From Deltaproteobacteria bacterium (GTDB lineage Bacteria; Desulfobacterota; Deferrisomatia; Deferrisomatales; BM512): a stretch of DNA of 64,000 nt. The stretch lies in assembly GCA_002869015.1 (NCBI GenBank), contig PKTT01000009.1:61755-125754 (forward strand), read 5' to 3'. The position numbers and the translations under genes were made by a program. The notes beneath the pieces are model-generated. The model was given only the letters and a program-made list of their open reading frames with translations, had not been told where the DNA came from and did no database searches. Positions 54,324 through 63,177 of this stretch are shown piece after piece (the stretch's first letter is position 1; every line of letters starts with the position of its first letter).

Positions 54324-55955
54324 ATGAAGAATTTAACTGCTAGAAAAACATTATTTGAGGCCATATTCGTATTTATTTTTCTTGTAGCTTTTGTTGCTAT
54401 AGCTTTTTGGCAAGTCTATTCCGCCAGAGTTGATTCTTTTACGAAAACAAAGATGTCTTTGGAAACATCACTTTTGGAGTTGCAGCAAAAATATATTGTT
54501 TCAGATATTGATACAATTATTTCAGATGTTAATTTCCTTACCAGCAACCACCACATTGTAGACTTTCTTCAAAATACCGCTCATTTAGAAAAATTTAATA
54601 TCATTGACTTACAAGAAAACCTCCGAGAATTTTCAATAGCCAGAAAAGTATATGACCAGATAAGGATAATAGGGCTCGATGGCATGGAGCTGGTGCGGAT
54701 CAACTATAATGATGGAAACCCTTCAGCGGTAGCGCAAGCTGACTTACAAAACAAATCCGGACGCTACTATTTTGAAGATACATTAAAGCTAAATGAGGGG
54801 GAGATTTTTATCTCTCCCCTGGATCTTAATATTGAAAAGGGTGTCATCGAATTCCCCCTAAAACCCATGATTAGGGTCGGGGCTCCTGTTTTTGACTATA
54901 AAGGCAGGAAGATGGGGATAGCGCTTGTAAATTACTTCGGCAGAGCCCTTTTGGACAAATTCATGGAGATCGGCAAACAATCAACTAGTGATTCCTATCT
55001 CCTTAATTCCGATGGTTATCTGCTTGAGGGAGGTTATGCAAACCAGCGTTGGGGGTTCATGTTCGATGAAGTGGATCGCTTCACCTTTGCAGAAAAATAT
55101 CCAGATGTGTGGAGAATGGTGCTGGAGAGGGAACGAGGCCAGTTCATCACACCAGCCGGTTTGTATACTTTTGACACTGTGAAGCCATTGGCGGTTGGCG
55201 CTGTTTCCAGCACCGGCAGCACCAATGCTTACGCCAAAAGTGAAAAACAACTTTCAGAGGAGGAATACTTCTGGAAGCTAATCTCCTTTGTACCTAGCTC
55301 TCTTTTATATGCTGAGCGGGAAGATTTAAAGAAGCTCCTTCTAAATATTTTCTTAGCGATTGCTATCTTCATTGGGATTGTTGATTATAAAATATCCCTT
55401 GAACGGTACAGACGCAGACAAGTTGAAATGCAACGTGAAGAGCTGTTAAACAAGCTGCATGTAATGGCAACGACAGATGAATTGACGGGTCTCACAAATA
55501 GACACAACTTTTTTGAAAAATTGGAAACTGAATTCTCCCGCGCAATTCGCCACAAGTATCCACTCGGATGCGCGATGATCGATCTCGACCACTTTAAATC
55601 CGTGAATGATACCTATGGCCACCCCGTTGGGGACAAGCTACTTCGAGAAGTGGCTGATTGCGTGAAATCATCTATAAGGCAGTACGATCTGGCAGCCCGC
55701 TATGGCGGCGAAGAGTTCATATGCATCTTCGCGCACTCAGATGTGGAGGGCAGCAAGGCCGTTGCTGAACGCATAAGGCAAAATATCGAGAAGATGACCT
55801 GTGAGCTTGATGACGGGCGGGTTCTAAAAGCAACTGCCAGCATCGGCGTAGCATTTCTAACTGAGGGCATGGATATAGAGCAGCTTATAGATTCTTCGGA
55901 CCAGGCCCTCTACAGAGTCAAAGAGAATGGCAGAAACAGGGTTGAGTTCAATTGA
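54324..55955 (+). CDS. Membrane sensor diguanylate cyclase (dCache-like + GGDEF)
   Basis: 543 residues. A membrane segment (about 10-30) precedes a periplasmic sensor of dCache type (about 35-335) and a second membrane segment (about 338-355), then GGDEF (about 380-540). The active site is GGEEF near residue 460, and an RxxD inhibitory I-site (RQYD) lies five residues before, so product feedback is likely. The enzyme makes c-di-GMP in response to an extracellular ligand. PilZ genes lie nearby. Confidence 0.9.
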   Translation: MKNLTARKTLFEAIFVFIFLVAFVAIAFWQVYSARVDSFTKTKMSLETSLLELQQKYIVSDIDTIISDVNFLTSNHHIVDFLQNTAHLEKFNIIDLQENLREFSIARKVYDQIRIIGLDGMELVRINYNDGNPSAVAQADLQNKSGRYYFEDTLKLNEGEIFISPLDLNIEKGVIEFPLKPMIRVGAPVFDYKGRKMGIALVNYFGRALLDKFMEIGKQSTSDSYLLNSDGYLLEGGYANQRWGFMFDEVDRFTFAEKYPDVWRMVLERERGQFITPAGLYTFDTVKPLAVGAVSSTGSTNAYAKSEKQLSEEEYFWKLISFVPSSLLYAEREDLKKLLLNIFLAIAIFIGIVDYKISLERYRRRQVEMQREELLNKLHVMATTDELTGLTNRHNFFEKLETEFSRAIRHKYPLGCAMIDLDHFKSVNDTYGHPVGDKLLREVADCVKSSIRQYDLAARYGGEEFICIFAHSDVEGSKAVAERIRQNIEKMTCELDDGRVLKATASIGVAFLTEGMDIEQLIDSSDQALYRVKENGRNRVEFN

Positions 55956-56017
55956 GGGGGGCTTGCGCGGATTTAGCTCAGCTGAACTGTGGCTTATAAA
56001 GAAGCAGTCGGGGCTTA

Positions 56018-56060
56018 CCGAGGGAGAGTGCGGCAATATAAATACGCTACTCTCCCACGG
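56018..56060. other. Strong hairpin between convergent genes
   Basis: CCG-A-GGGAGAGT and ACTCTCCC-A-CGG pair around a loop of about 19 bases. No T-run follows on the plus strand, so it is not a standard terminator. It may still separate transcripts, or be a small RNA structure. Confidence 0.35.
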
Positions 56061-56093
56061 AAAATACCCAACATCTTAAAGTAACTACTTAAC

Positions 56094-56654
56094 TCATCTC
56101 ACTATCTTGGTCATCTTGGTGCCCTCAAGGGTAAGGTTGTACATAAGCCCCTTTTGCCCAAAGATGAAAGCGATCACCGGGTCCGTAAAATTGGTTGTAT
56201 CAATCGAGCCGCCGGCGCCCAGCTCGATGAGAGCCACTGAACCGTCAACGCCGACCTCCCAGCCGTCGCTATTTCTGAACTGCTCCAGCGAATCCTTGGT
56301 CATGAAGAGCATGAGCACCGACTTTGACTGTGCGCCAAACTGAAAGCCGATGGAACCAGCTGCGGTAGAGTAGTATTGAACGGTCTTTCCCCCTACCCTC
56401 AACGCGCCCTCACCATACTCGCCGCCTATGCCCAGCCCGGCCTTTATGACGCTTGGGAATATCAGGTATCCGTCAGCCTTTTCAAGGAGGGCTTTTCCAG
56501 CCGAGACAGTCTTTGTAAATTGCTCCATGGCGGCGTCGGAGCGCGCCTCAATCTCCTCAGCGGTGGCGGCGAAGGTGTATGAAGCGGTTAGTATGGCTGC
56601 AATCGATAAAAGCGAAATCAGTGCTTTTTTTGTAAAGGCTTTTGCCGGTTTCAT
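56094..56654 (-). CDS. SYLF (YSC84-like, DUF500) lipid-binding domain protein
   Basis: 186 residues from ATG 56654. A signal peptide (about 1-29, ending TFAA) precedes the SYLF domain: ADGYLIFPSVIKAGLGIGGEYGEGAL and SIGFQFGAQSKSVLMLFMT are the family core. Eukaryotic SYLF proteins bind phosphoinositides; the bacterial role is unknown. It is probably periplasmic. Confidence 0.85.
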   Translation of the reverse strand: MKPAKAFTKKALISLLSIAAILTASYTFAATAEEIEARSDAAMEQFTKTVSAGKALLEKADGYLIFPSVIKAGLGIGGEYGEGALRVGGKTVQYYSTAAGSIGFQFGAQSKSVLMLFMTKDSLEQFRNSDGWEVGVDGSVALIELGAGGSIDTTNFTDPVIAFIFGQKGLMYNLTLEGTKMTKIVR

Positions 56655-56766
56655 CGTATACGCTCCTGAGGTTAAGGTTTGCCTGAAGATAGTATACACC
56701 AATTTTTATTATGGAGATTCCTGCACGTGTTGGCGTGGCGGCATTAAATATTCAATTTAAAAATGA

Positions 56767-56795
56767 AAAAGGCCGGGCAACTTCGCCGGGCCTAT
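56767..56795 (-). terminator. Rho-independent terminator after the SPFH-like gene
   Basis: AGGCC..GGC and GCC..GGCCT pair with one mismatch around a short loop; on the minus strand TTTTTCATTTTT follows. Confidence 0.75.
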
Positions 56796-56834
56796 AGCTG
56801 ATATATTTTTTTGGCGATTATCCCAGTTGCTGGC

Positions 56835-58685
56835 TCAATCGTGTTCACGACCACAGCCAGAGCAGACCTTCTCCCCCGGACGTTTTGGCTGGAAGCATCT
56901 TTTGCAGCGGTTTGTGACCTCTTTTCTAACCCCGACGTCGAGGGTCAGATGCCCCTCTCCATCCATTAACGGCGACTCTTCAACTGGAGGTTGGTCATTC
57001 TGATGCTCTTCTACAGCCTTGACCCCGCTACCCTTCTTGTAGAAATTATCGTAAACCTCATCAGACCAGCTTTCATCATTACCGAGGAAATCCTCCCCCT
57101 CGGCCTTCTCTTCGGCTTTCTGTGCGCTTCGAGGTGTCCACGGTGGCGGGCCCTCGTCGAGCTTCGACTTTATCGACTCCTTCACCTCTATCAGCTTATT
57201 CTTAAGCGCCGGGGTTCTTTGGGTGAGTTTTGAGAGGGCTATCTCAAGCTTCTCAAGGGGGGGCGCGCCCTTCTCCAGGGCCTTGGCATCCAGAGTCGCG
57301 TAAAGTGGCACCCGAATGTCAAATATCTCCCTCTTCTCCTTCTCTCTCTTTACCCGATCATACTCGGCTGAAACCTTCTCAAGCTCTTCATCGAGAAGTT
57401 CCTGACGCTTTATGAGTCTAGCGGCCTTGTCTTTAAGAGCCACCTCTTCGGCATCCACATAGCGGCGGCGCTCCTCTATAGCTTGCGCCTCCTCCTCCAA
57501 GCGTTTAGCCTCGGCCTTCAACCTGTCCAGCTTCTTTGGAAGAAGCTCCGCCTCCTTCGTGAGCTCAGCGCGCTCCTTGAGAAGAACGAGGCGCTCCTCC
57601 TCAAGGGTAGCGAGCTTGTCGCCGACCCCTTTGACCTCAACTTCGGGGGCCTCGTAGGACTTAAGCTTCTCAAGCTCCTCTGCTAAAAGCCCCCTCTTCT
57701 CCTCTAAGGAAGCCTCCTTGTTGGCTAATGACTCGGAGCGGTTTTTATGGAATATCTCATCCTGACCATAGCTGTTCCAAAGGTCGGCGTTTGCCTTATT
57801 GTCCTCAGCTAACCGCTTCTCTCTCTTCTGGAGAGCGGTGGTGTGCTCCGAGAGCTTCTCGCTTGCCTCTGAAAGGGACTCCTTCATCCGCTGAAGGGCA
57901 AAGATGTCTCCTTCGACCCTCTTCTTCTCCTCGCCAATATCGTAGAGCTGCTCATCAAGCCTGAGCCTGGCGACAACGTATTCGCTTAGAAGCTCGATTC
58001 TGGCGGAGTGCATCTCGTAAAATCTGCGGAGGTCGGCAAAGGGCCTTGCGGTAACAAATTTCCACTCTTCAACGCTCCTCTTCTTCGCCGCGCTCTCATT
58101 TGCCTCGAAATCATCCTCCCCGGCCCAGTGAAGCGAAACCTCGCTGACAAAGACACCATAGGGGTGAAGCTCCTCCACGATCGCCCGCTTGAGCTCTGAG
58201 CCCTCTCCACCTGTCGTATAGATTGCGCCACCGGTAAGGCTTCGCGAGAATGCGCTCGAAACTCGCTCCTTGACTTTTTCAACCAGGTCGTAAGTTGAAA
58301 GCACCGGTATTTCCTTCAGTATTTCAAGCAGCTCCTTGACGCGCTGGGGATTAAGGGAGAGGAGCGCCCTGACCTCGCAATAGCGGTTGTCGCCATTGAG
58401 GTCTCTTCCAGCAAGGTCGATGCTTATCTTGAATGGATTTGCAACGATGAAAACTACTGAGGGTGGAGTCCCCTTTTTTAAGAGGCTTTCAATCCAGTGG
58501 ATACCGCTGCCGGTTCGCTCTGTCCCACGCGTCATAACATCGAGGGTCTCGCCTTTATGGTAGACGCAGAGCATATCCCCCTCTCCAAGCGCAAAGGTGC
58601 GCTCCATTACCCCGGGAAGCTCAACGGGGTGGAGGAGACGGGCTATTGTGCGTCCGCCATAAATTTTCCACTCTGAAATCGGCAA
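56835..58685 (-). CDS. SPFH-like, coiled-coil and zinc-ribbon protein of unknown function
   Basis: 616 residues. N-terminal 1-200: no signal peptide or membrane segment; segments TYDLVEKVKERVSSAFSRSL and ELHPYGVFVSEVSLHW resemble the end of an SPFH/band-7 domain. About 230-480: long charged coiled coil (many KRLAEDN, LEEERLVLLKERAEL). About 480-580: low-complexity acidic linker. C-terminus: zinc ribbon of two CxxC pairs (CKRC and CSGC) in the last 25 residues. The architecture suggests a scaffold that gathers at a membrane or assembles into filaments. It is single on its transcript. Confidence 0.65.
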   Translation of the reverse strand: MPISEWKIYGGRTIARLLHPVELPGVMERTFALGEGDMLCVYHKGETLDVMTRGTERTGSGIHWIESLLKKGTPPSVVFIVANPFKISIDLAGRDLNGDNRYCEVRALLSLNPQRVKELLEILKEIPVLSTYDLVEKVKERVSSAFSRSLTGGAIYTTGGEGSELKRAIVEELHPYGVFVSEVSLHWAGEDDFEANESAAKKRSVEEWKFVTARPFADLRRFYEMHSARIELLSEYVVARLRLDEQLYDIGEEKKRVEGDIFALQRMKESLSEASEKLSEHTTALQKREKRLAEDNKANADLWNSYGQDEIFHKNRSESLANKEASLEEKRGLLAEELEKLKSYEAPEVEVKGVGDKLATLEEERLVLLKERAELTKEAELLPKKLDRLKAEAKRLEEEAQAIEERRRYVDAEEVALKDKAARLIKRQELLDEELEKVSAEYDRVKREKEKREIFDIRVPLYATLDAKALEKGAPPLEKLEIALSKLTQRTPALKNKLIEVKESIKSKLDEGPPPWTPRSAQKAEEKAEGEDFLGNDESWSDEVYDNFYKKGSGVKAVEEHQNDQPPVEESPLMDGEGHLTLDVGVRKEVTNRCKRCFQPKRPGEKVCSGCGREHD

Positions 58686-59162
58686 AGAGTTACCTCAATC
58701 GTTAAGAGAGTCCAGTCAGATAACGCGTCATAGCCGCCAAGACGAACAAACCCCTTATATACTCGGCAGATGAAGCGCAAATATTTAGCTATAAATCGCT
58801 CAGCAAATTGGTGGGCATAAAAGAGTCGCAAACAGCATGATCATAGCCGCGTGCGAATCGCATCTACACTTCAGCGTTTAGAGATATTGGATATATTCTT
58901 CCAGCTTCTAGTAGATCAAATCTCTTATGAGCAAACTTCCAGGGGAACCTACACATTCGTATTATTAAATTATGCACCCTAACTAATAATTTAATCTTAG
59001 AACGGAGTATTAGCTAAAGAAGTAGTTCTGAGAATCTAATAACCCATAATGTATTATTATTAATAGGTAATTAAGCAATAAGCGTATTGACATATATCCA
59101 ACACACTGTATATTAATGATTAGTACTCACTGATTAACAGCTACCGCTCAAAGGTGCTTCTA
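58686..59162. other. AT-rich gene-free region with a promoter for the third PilZ gene
   Basis: About 475 bases with no supported gene. The first part is mixed composition; from about 58850 it is very AT-rich. It holds the near-consensus promoter at 59087-59114. Confidence 0.5.
59087..59114 (+). promoter_or_regulatory. Near-consensus sigma-70 promoter for pilZ3
   Basis: TTGACA at 59087-59092 and TATATT at 59109-59114 with 16 bases between. It lies about 50 bases upstream of ATG 59163, which has AAAGGTG upstream. Confidence 0.65.
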
Positions 59163-59495
59163 ATGTCTTTTTTTGTAAGGGGGGAAGCAAGAGAAAAGAG
59201 CCAGCGTGCCTTTGAGAGGGTCGATGTTCTTGCGCCTATAACTTTCCGCTCTTTAAGCGGCGGCATTTTACAACCGCATTCACATGGCGTCGTTATCGAC
59301 ATAGCGCCCGACGGCATTTTCGTACAGACTCGCACCCCTCCTACTGCCGACGAGTGGGTAGGTGTCGATATTGACCTGATTCAGCTTCATGAACACATTA
59401 AGGCCATCGGAAAGATTGTACGCCAGACAAAGAACGGCTTCGCCTTGAAATTTGGTAGCCGCTGCGTCCGACTTGCCTCTGTGCACTCCCTTTAA
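59163..59495 (+). CDS. PilZ domain protein (third copy)
   Basis: 110 residues from ATG 59163 (a GTG at 59154 is in frame). RAFER gives the RxxxR motif and DIAPDGIF stands for the second motif, with Ala instead of Ser. It is more divergent than the tandem pair. It is followed after 70 bases by the ferredoxin-nitroreductase. Confidence 0.75.
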   Translation: MSFFVRGEAREKSQRAFERVDVLAPITFRSLSGGILQPHSHGVVIDIAPDGIFVQTRTPPTADEWVGVDIDLIQLHEHIKAIGKIVRQTKNGFALKFGSRCVRLASVHSL

Positions 59496-59564
59496 GGCTT
59501 TCCTCCGGTTATAACCTGAATCAGGAACCATAAAATTTTTGCAGTTGAGGAGAAGGAGCAAAAA

Positions 59565-60386
59565 GTGTCATTCATGAAAATCGATGAGTCCCTTTGCACC
59601 AAATGTATGCGCTGCGCATCGGTGTGCCCTAGAGGTATCATTGCGGCAAATGATGTTGGCTTGCCCTTTGTGGCAAAAGCCTTCGAAAACATGTGCCTTC
59701 TATGTGGACATTGCGTCGCCGTATGCCCCGAGAGAGCCGCTTCGCTGGCCTCGATGAGCGTGGACCTTTGCCCGGAGGTAGACCCCGCGAGCTCCTTTGA
59801 TTCAGGGAGCGTCTCCCAGCTCCTGAGGTCGCGCCGCTCAATCCGCCGATATGTGGATAAACCGGTTGATAGAGATGTGCTTAAAGGCGTCATTGAAACA
59901 GCTCGCTATGCGCCGACAGCTGCGAATATGCAGCAAATAGAGTGGACAGTCACCGAGGGAGGCGAAAAACTGCGGGAGTTGAGCAGGCTCACTATCGAGT
60001 GGATGCGCCGTGTGCTCGCCGAAGAGCCCTCTTCGCCATACGCCAGTTATTTCGGTCCAATTGTCTCAGGTTGGGATAAGGGCTACGACCCAATCTTAAG
60101 GGAGGCGCCGGTTCTTGTGACTGCTTCCTCCCGGCGCGGCGACGCAAATGTGCTGGTGGACATATCCACCGCCCTGGCATATCTGGAAATTGCAGCGCTG
60201 CCGGTCGGCCTGGGCACCTGCTGGGCGGGGCTCCTGGCGGCTGCGTTGATTAATGATGCAGCAACAAAAGAAGCGCTGGGCCTCCCCAAAGGGCACCACA
60301 CCCAATACCCAATGATGATTGGGTATCCCAAGCACAAATACGTCAGGCTCCCCGAGAGGAACGCGCCGGTTATACACTGGAAGTAA
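59565..60386 (+). CDS. Nitroreductase with N-terminal 2x[4Fe-4S] ferredoxin domain
   Basis: 273 residues from GTG 59565. Two clusters, CTKCMRCASVCP and CLLCGHCVAVCP, occupy residues 1-60. A nitroreductase domain follows from RSRRSIRRYVDKPVD (FMN-binding start) to GYPKHKYVRLPERN. Ferredoxin-fused members are common in anaerobes and may pass electrons from ferredoxin to FMN; substrate unknown. Confidence 0.92.
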   Translation: MSFMKIDESLCTKCMRCASVCPRGIIAANDVGLPFVAKAFENMCLLCGHCVAVCPERAASLASMSVDLCPEVDPASSFDSGSVSQLLRSRRSIRRYVDKPVDRDVLKGVIETARYAPTAANMQQIEWTVTEGGEKLRELSRLTIEWMRRVLAEEPSSPYASYFGPIVSGWDKGYDPILREAPVLVTASSRRGDANVLVDISTALAYLEIAALPVGLGTCWAGLLAAALINDAATKEALGLPKGHHTQYPMMIGYPKHKYVRLPERNAPVIHWK

Positions 60387-60421
60387 AGGTCTCTATTCCG
60401 AGGAGCACTGAGGAGCTACCA

Positions 60422-60452
60422 AAGGGAGAGATGCCAAGGGCGTCTCTCCCTT
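60422..60452. terminator. Bidirectional terminator between nitroreductase and lrgB
   Basis: AAGGGAGAGATGCC and GGCGTCTCTCCCTT pair over 14 bases around an AAG loop, followed by TTCTTTT on the plus strand; it separates convergent transcripts. Confidence 0.88.
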
Positions 60453-60461
60453 CTTTTAGCT

Positions 60462-61169
60462 TTAGATGAAAAGAGCTATAACCGGCATCATTAGGGGCAT
60501 TATGTAAGCTGTTATCATTCCGGCAAGACCTATTGAAAGCCCTGAATATGCTGCGCCGGTAATATCCTCATCCATCATTCTTGCGGTGCCGATGCCATGG
60601 GAGGAGGTGCCTACCGCTATTCCCACGGCAAAAATATTCTTAACTCCTATAAGACGGCAAAATTCCGGCCCAACCGCCCCTCCGATACATCCGGTGAGAA
60701 CTACAATCGTCGCGGTGAGGGGCGGAAGGCCGCCAATCTTCTCCGAGACACCTAAAGCAATCGGGGTTGTTACTGACTTGGGTGCAAGAGAGAGAATAAC
60801 CTCTCTCGTTCCACCCAAAAGGTAAGCGATGAAGGTGGCGGATAGTATTGAGACCAAAGAGCCGGTGAGAATGGATATGATTATCGGCCGCGCCATCTTC
60901 AAGATGCGCTCCCGGCGCTCGTAAATCGGCAGCGCCAAAGCCACGACGGAGGGGCCGAGAAGGTAATGGAGGTATTGTCCGCCCTCCATGTAATCATCGT
61001 ATTTTATGTCGAGGGTTAATATAAAAACGATGATGGCGGCTATCGTTACTGTAACGGGATTAAGGAGCGGATGGCGCACTCTTCTGTATAATTCTTTGGC
61101 TAGAGCATAGGTGCCTATGGAGATAAAAAGCCCAAAGGTTGGGTCAGCGGTCAGCGAGCTCATCTTCAC
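60462..61169 (-). CDS. lrgB: LrgB family protein
   Basis: 235 residues with about six membrane segments. LAPKSVTTPIALGVSEKIGG and VGTSSHGIGTARMMDED are LrgB hallmarks. LrgA and LrgB together modulate murein-hydrolase export or act in glycolate/pyruvate transport. The start overlaps lrgA by 26 bases (or 20 from the second ATG). Confidence 0.93.
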   Translation of the reverse strand: MKMSSLTADPTFGLFISIGTYALAKELYRRVRHPLLNPVTVTIAAIIVFILTLDIKYDDYMEGGQYLHYLLGPSVVALALPIYERRERILKMARPIIISILTGSLVSILSATFIAYLLGGTREVILSLAPKSVTTPIALGVSEKIGGLPPLTATIVVLTGCIGGAVGPEFCRLIGVKNIFAVGIAVGTSSHGIGTARMMDEDITGAAYSGLSIGLAGMITAYIMPLMMPVIALFI

Positions 61170-61509
61170 TCCCCTTTCCCTTGAGCATTCGTTGAGCTAT
61201 GAGCCCAGTAGCCCCCATTACCAAAAAAGTGCTGGCTATCATGGAGACCGTTATGGGAAGAAATTCCCGGCCTATAAGGTCAAAATGAGCGACCATCCCC
61301 ACCCCTACAGGGACGAAGAAGAGCGCCATATTTTGGAGGAGAAAGTCGCAGACGGGCTTTATCGTCCGCACCTTTACAACCCCGAAGATCAGCGCGAAAA
61401 GGAGCAGCGTCATTCCGATAATATTCCCTGGAATTGGGAGGCTGAAATGTGCCGACAAGAAATTACCGGCAAGAAGCGACAAGAGGATTATTGCGGAGCC
61501 TGAGAGCAA
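61144..61509 (-). CDS. lrgA: LrgA/CidA family holin-like protein
   Basis: 121 residues with four membrane segments, and the signature LPIPGNIIGMTLLLFAL. It belongs to the same operon as lrgB, overlapping it. Confidence 0.92.
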   Translation of the reverse strand: MLSGSAIILLSLLAGNFLSAHFSLPIPGNIIGMTLLLFALIFGVVKVRTIKPVCDFLLQNMALFFVPVGVGMVAHFDLIGREFLPITVSMIASTFLVMGATGLIAQRMLKGKGSEDELADR

Positions 61510-61562
61510 ATTGTCACCTCACTTGATGGGCACGCTAAAGATAGATGGCTTAATTCTTTTCA

Positions 61563-63176
61563 TCATAATGCACCAAACAGCCTCTCTCTTACCAACTCCT
61601 CCTCTGAGGCTATCCGTTCTTCAGACCAGCTTGATTCAGAAGCCATAAGCTCTATGACTCTAGGCGCCACGCTTTTAGCCGCCTCAATATCAAGCAGCGC
61701 CAGAGGTATTCGTCGGCATAAAAAATCGACTGCCCGTATGACTAACTCCTCTCGCACCCCGTATACAACCTCCGCCTCTATATATGGGTGCCCCTCAGCC
61801 AGTCGCTTTCCAAGCCCTCTCCGTGAGAGGCGAAGCAGCGTGGAGGCCTTATCGCCGTATGCGCCATGCAAATGCTCCGCAATATCGAGTCCCAACCCCT
61901 CCCCGACAAGACTTTTTATAGCATCCTTATGGTAGTTTTCCGAACCCGCCAAGGTCAGCATATCAGTTTCAGAGGGACCCTCCGACGGTAGCGAAAAGCG
62001 CTTTATAGCAGTGTCGACGGCCTTTTCTGCCATGAGCCTGTAGCTAGTCCACTTCCCTCCAAAGACACTTATTAGCCCTGAGGGGGAGATATCTATCTTG
62101 TATCCGCGCACCAGACTCTGCGTGCTCTCATGCCCTGCTGCGGATATAAGTGGACGTATGCCGGACCAGGCGGACTTGACATCGTTGCGTGTCGGCGAAG
62201 GTTCAAGATAGCAGTCCATGTGACGGAGAATGTAATCGATTTCTCCCTCGCTGACCGGTGGATGGTCGACAATCTCCGCGGGCGTATCAGTGGAGCCTAT
62301 GAGGAGATGGTGCTCCCATGGTATTGCAAAGAGTATTCGCCCATCCTCGGTTTTTGGTATCAGCATCCCCGTATTGCGTGGCATGAAGCGCTTGTCTATT
62401 ACTATGTGAACGCCTGTGCTTGCGCTCAGCACGGGTTCATTTGCCGGTTCATCAAGGTGGCATATATTGTCAGCAAATGGTCCCGCCGCGTTAATCACGC
62501 ACTTTGAGCGCACGGCAAAAATTTCACCCGTAATATTGTCCCTGACTCTGGTGCTGACGATACTCCCTTCTTTCTTGTCAAAACCTACCGCTTCCGTGTA
62601 ATTGACGCAGGTCGCTCCATGCTGTGCCGCTGTCTGGACAAGTGCAACCACCATTCGGATATCGTTGAATTGCCCATCGTAGTAGAGCACCCCCGCCTTA
62701 AGTCCTCTCGCGTCAAGCTCTGGGAAAGTACGCCTCAGCCTGGCTACGCTTAAAAAGCTGCTTTTTGAGATTCCTTTTTTACCTGCCAAAAGATCATATA
62801 TTTTCAACCCAAGCCATATGTAAGGTATTTGCAGCCAACGATAAAGCGGTGTGATGAGAGGAACCGTGTGGACTACGTGCGGGGCGATCTTAAGGAGCTT
62901 CGCCCGCTCGCTCAGCCCCTCCAATACCAGCTTCATCTGAGCATAATCAAAGTTGCGCAAAGCCTTCTCAAGGTAGCGCACGCCGCCATGTATGAGTTTT
63001 GTTGAACGGCCGCTCGTTCCCTCTGCGAAATCATATCTCTCTAGCTGGGCGACTTTCAGCCCACGGCTCGCCGCGTCAAGCGCAACTCCGCAACCGGTTG
63101 CGCCGCCACCTATAACGAGCAGGTCATACTCCTCCTCGCGTAGTGCCGCTAACATAACTTCCCGCTCAATCGGCAT
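61563..63176 (-). CDS. glpD: FAD-dependent glycerol-3-phosphate dehydrogenase (GlpD)
   Basis: 537 residues. The FAD motif is VIGGGATGCGVALDAASRGL; GTSGRSTKLIHGGVRYLEKA and PSGLISVFGGKWTSYRLMAE are the family motifs. It oxidises glycerol-3-phosphate at the membrane to DHAP with quinone as acceptor. Its ATG lies one base after the GDPD stop, so glycerophosphodiesters cleaved by GDPD may feed it. Confidence 0.96.
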   Translation of the reverse strand: MPIEREVMLAALREEEYDLLVIGGGATGCGVALDAASRGLKVAQLERYDFAEGTSGRSTKLIHGGVRYLEKALRNFDYAQMKLVLEGLSERAKLLKIAPHVVHTVPLITPLYRWLQIPYIWLGLKIYDLLAGKKGISKSSFLSVARLRRTFPELDARGLKAGVLYYDGQFNDIRMVVALVQTAAQHGATCVNYTEAVGFDKKEGSIVSTRVRDNITGEIFAVRSKCVINAAGPFADNICHLDEPANEPVLSASTGVHIVIDKRFMPRNTGMLIPKTEDGRILFAIPWEHHLLIGSTDTPAEIVDHPPVSEGEIDYILRHMDCYLEPSPTRNDVKSAWSGIRPLISAAGHESTQSLVRGYKIDISPSGLISVFGGKWTSYRLMAEKAVDTAIKRFSLPSEGPSETDMLTLAGSENYHKDAIKSLVGEGLGLDIAEHLHGAYGDKASTLLRLSRRGLGKRLAEGHPYIEAEVVYGVREELVIRAVDFLCRRIPLALLDIEAAKSVAPRVIELMASESSWSEERIASEEELVRERLFGAL

Positions 63177-63177
63177 C

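Noticed and set aside
55966..56045. Possible tRNA (GATTTAGCTCAG segment resembling a D-arm)
   Set aside because: No acceptor pairing, no TTC-type T-loop and no anticodon stem could be laid out.
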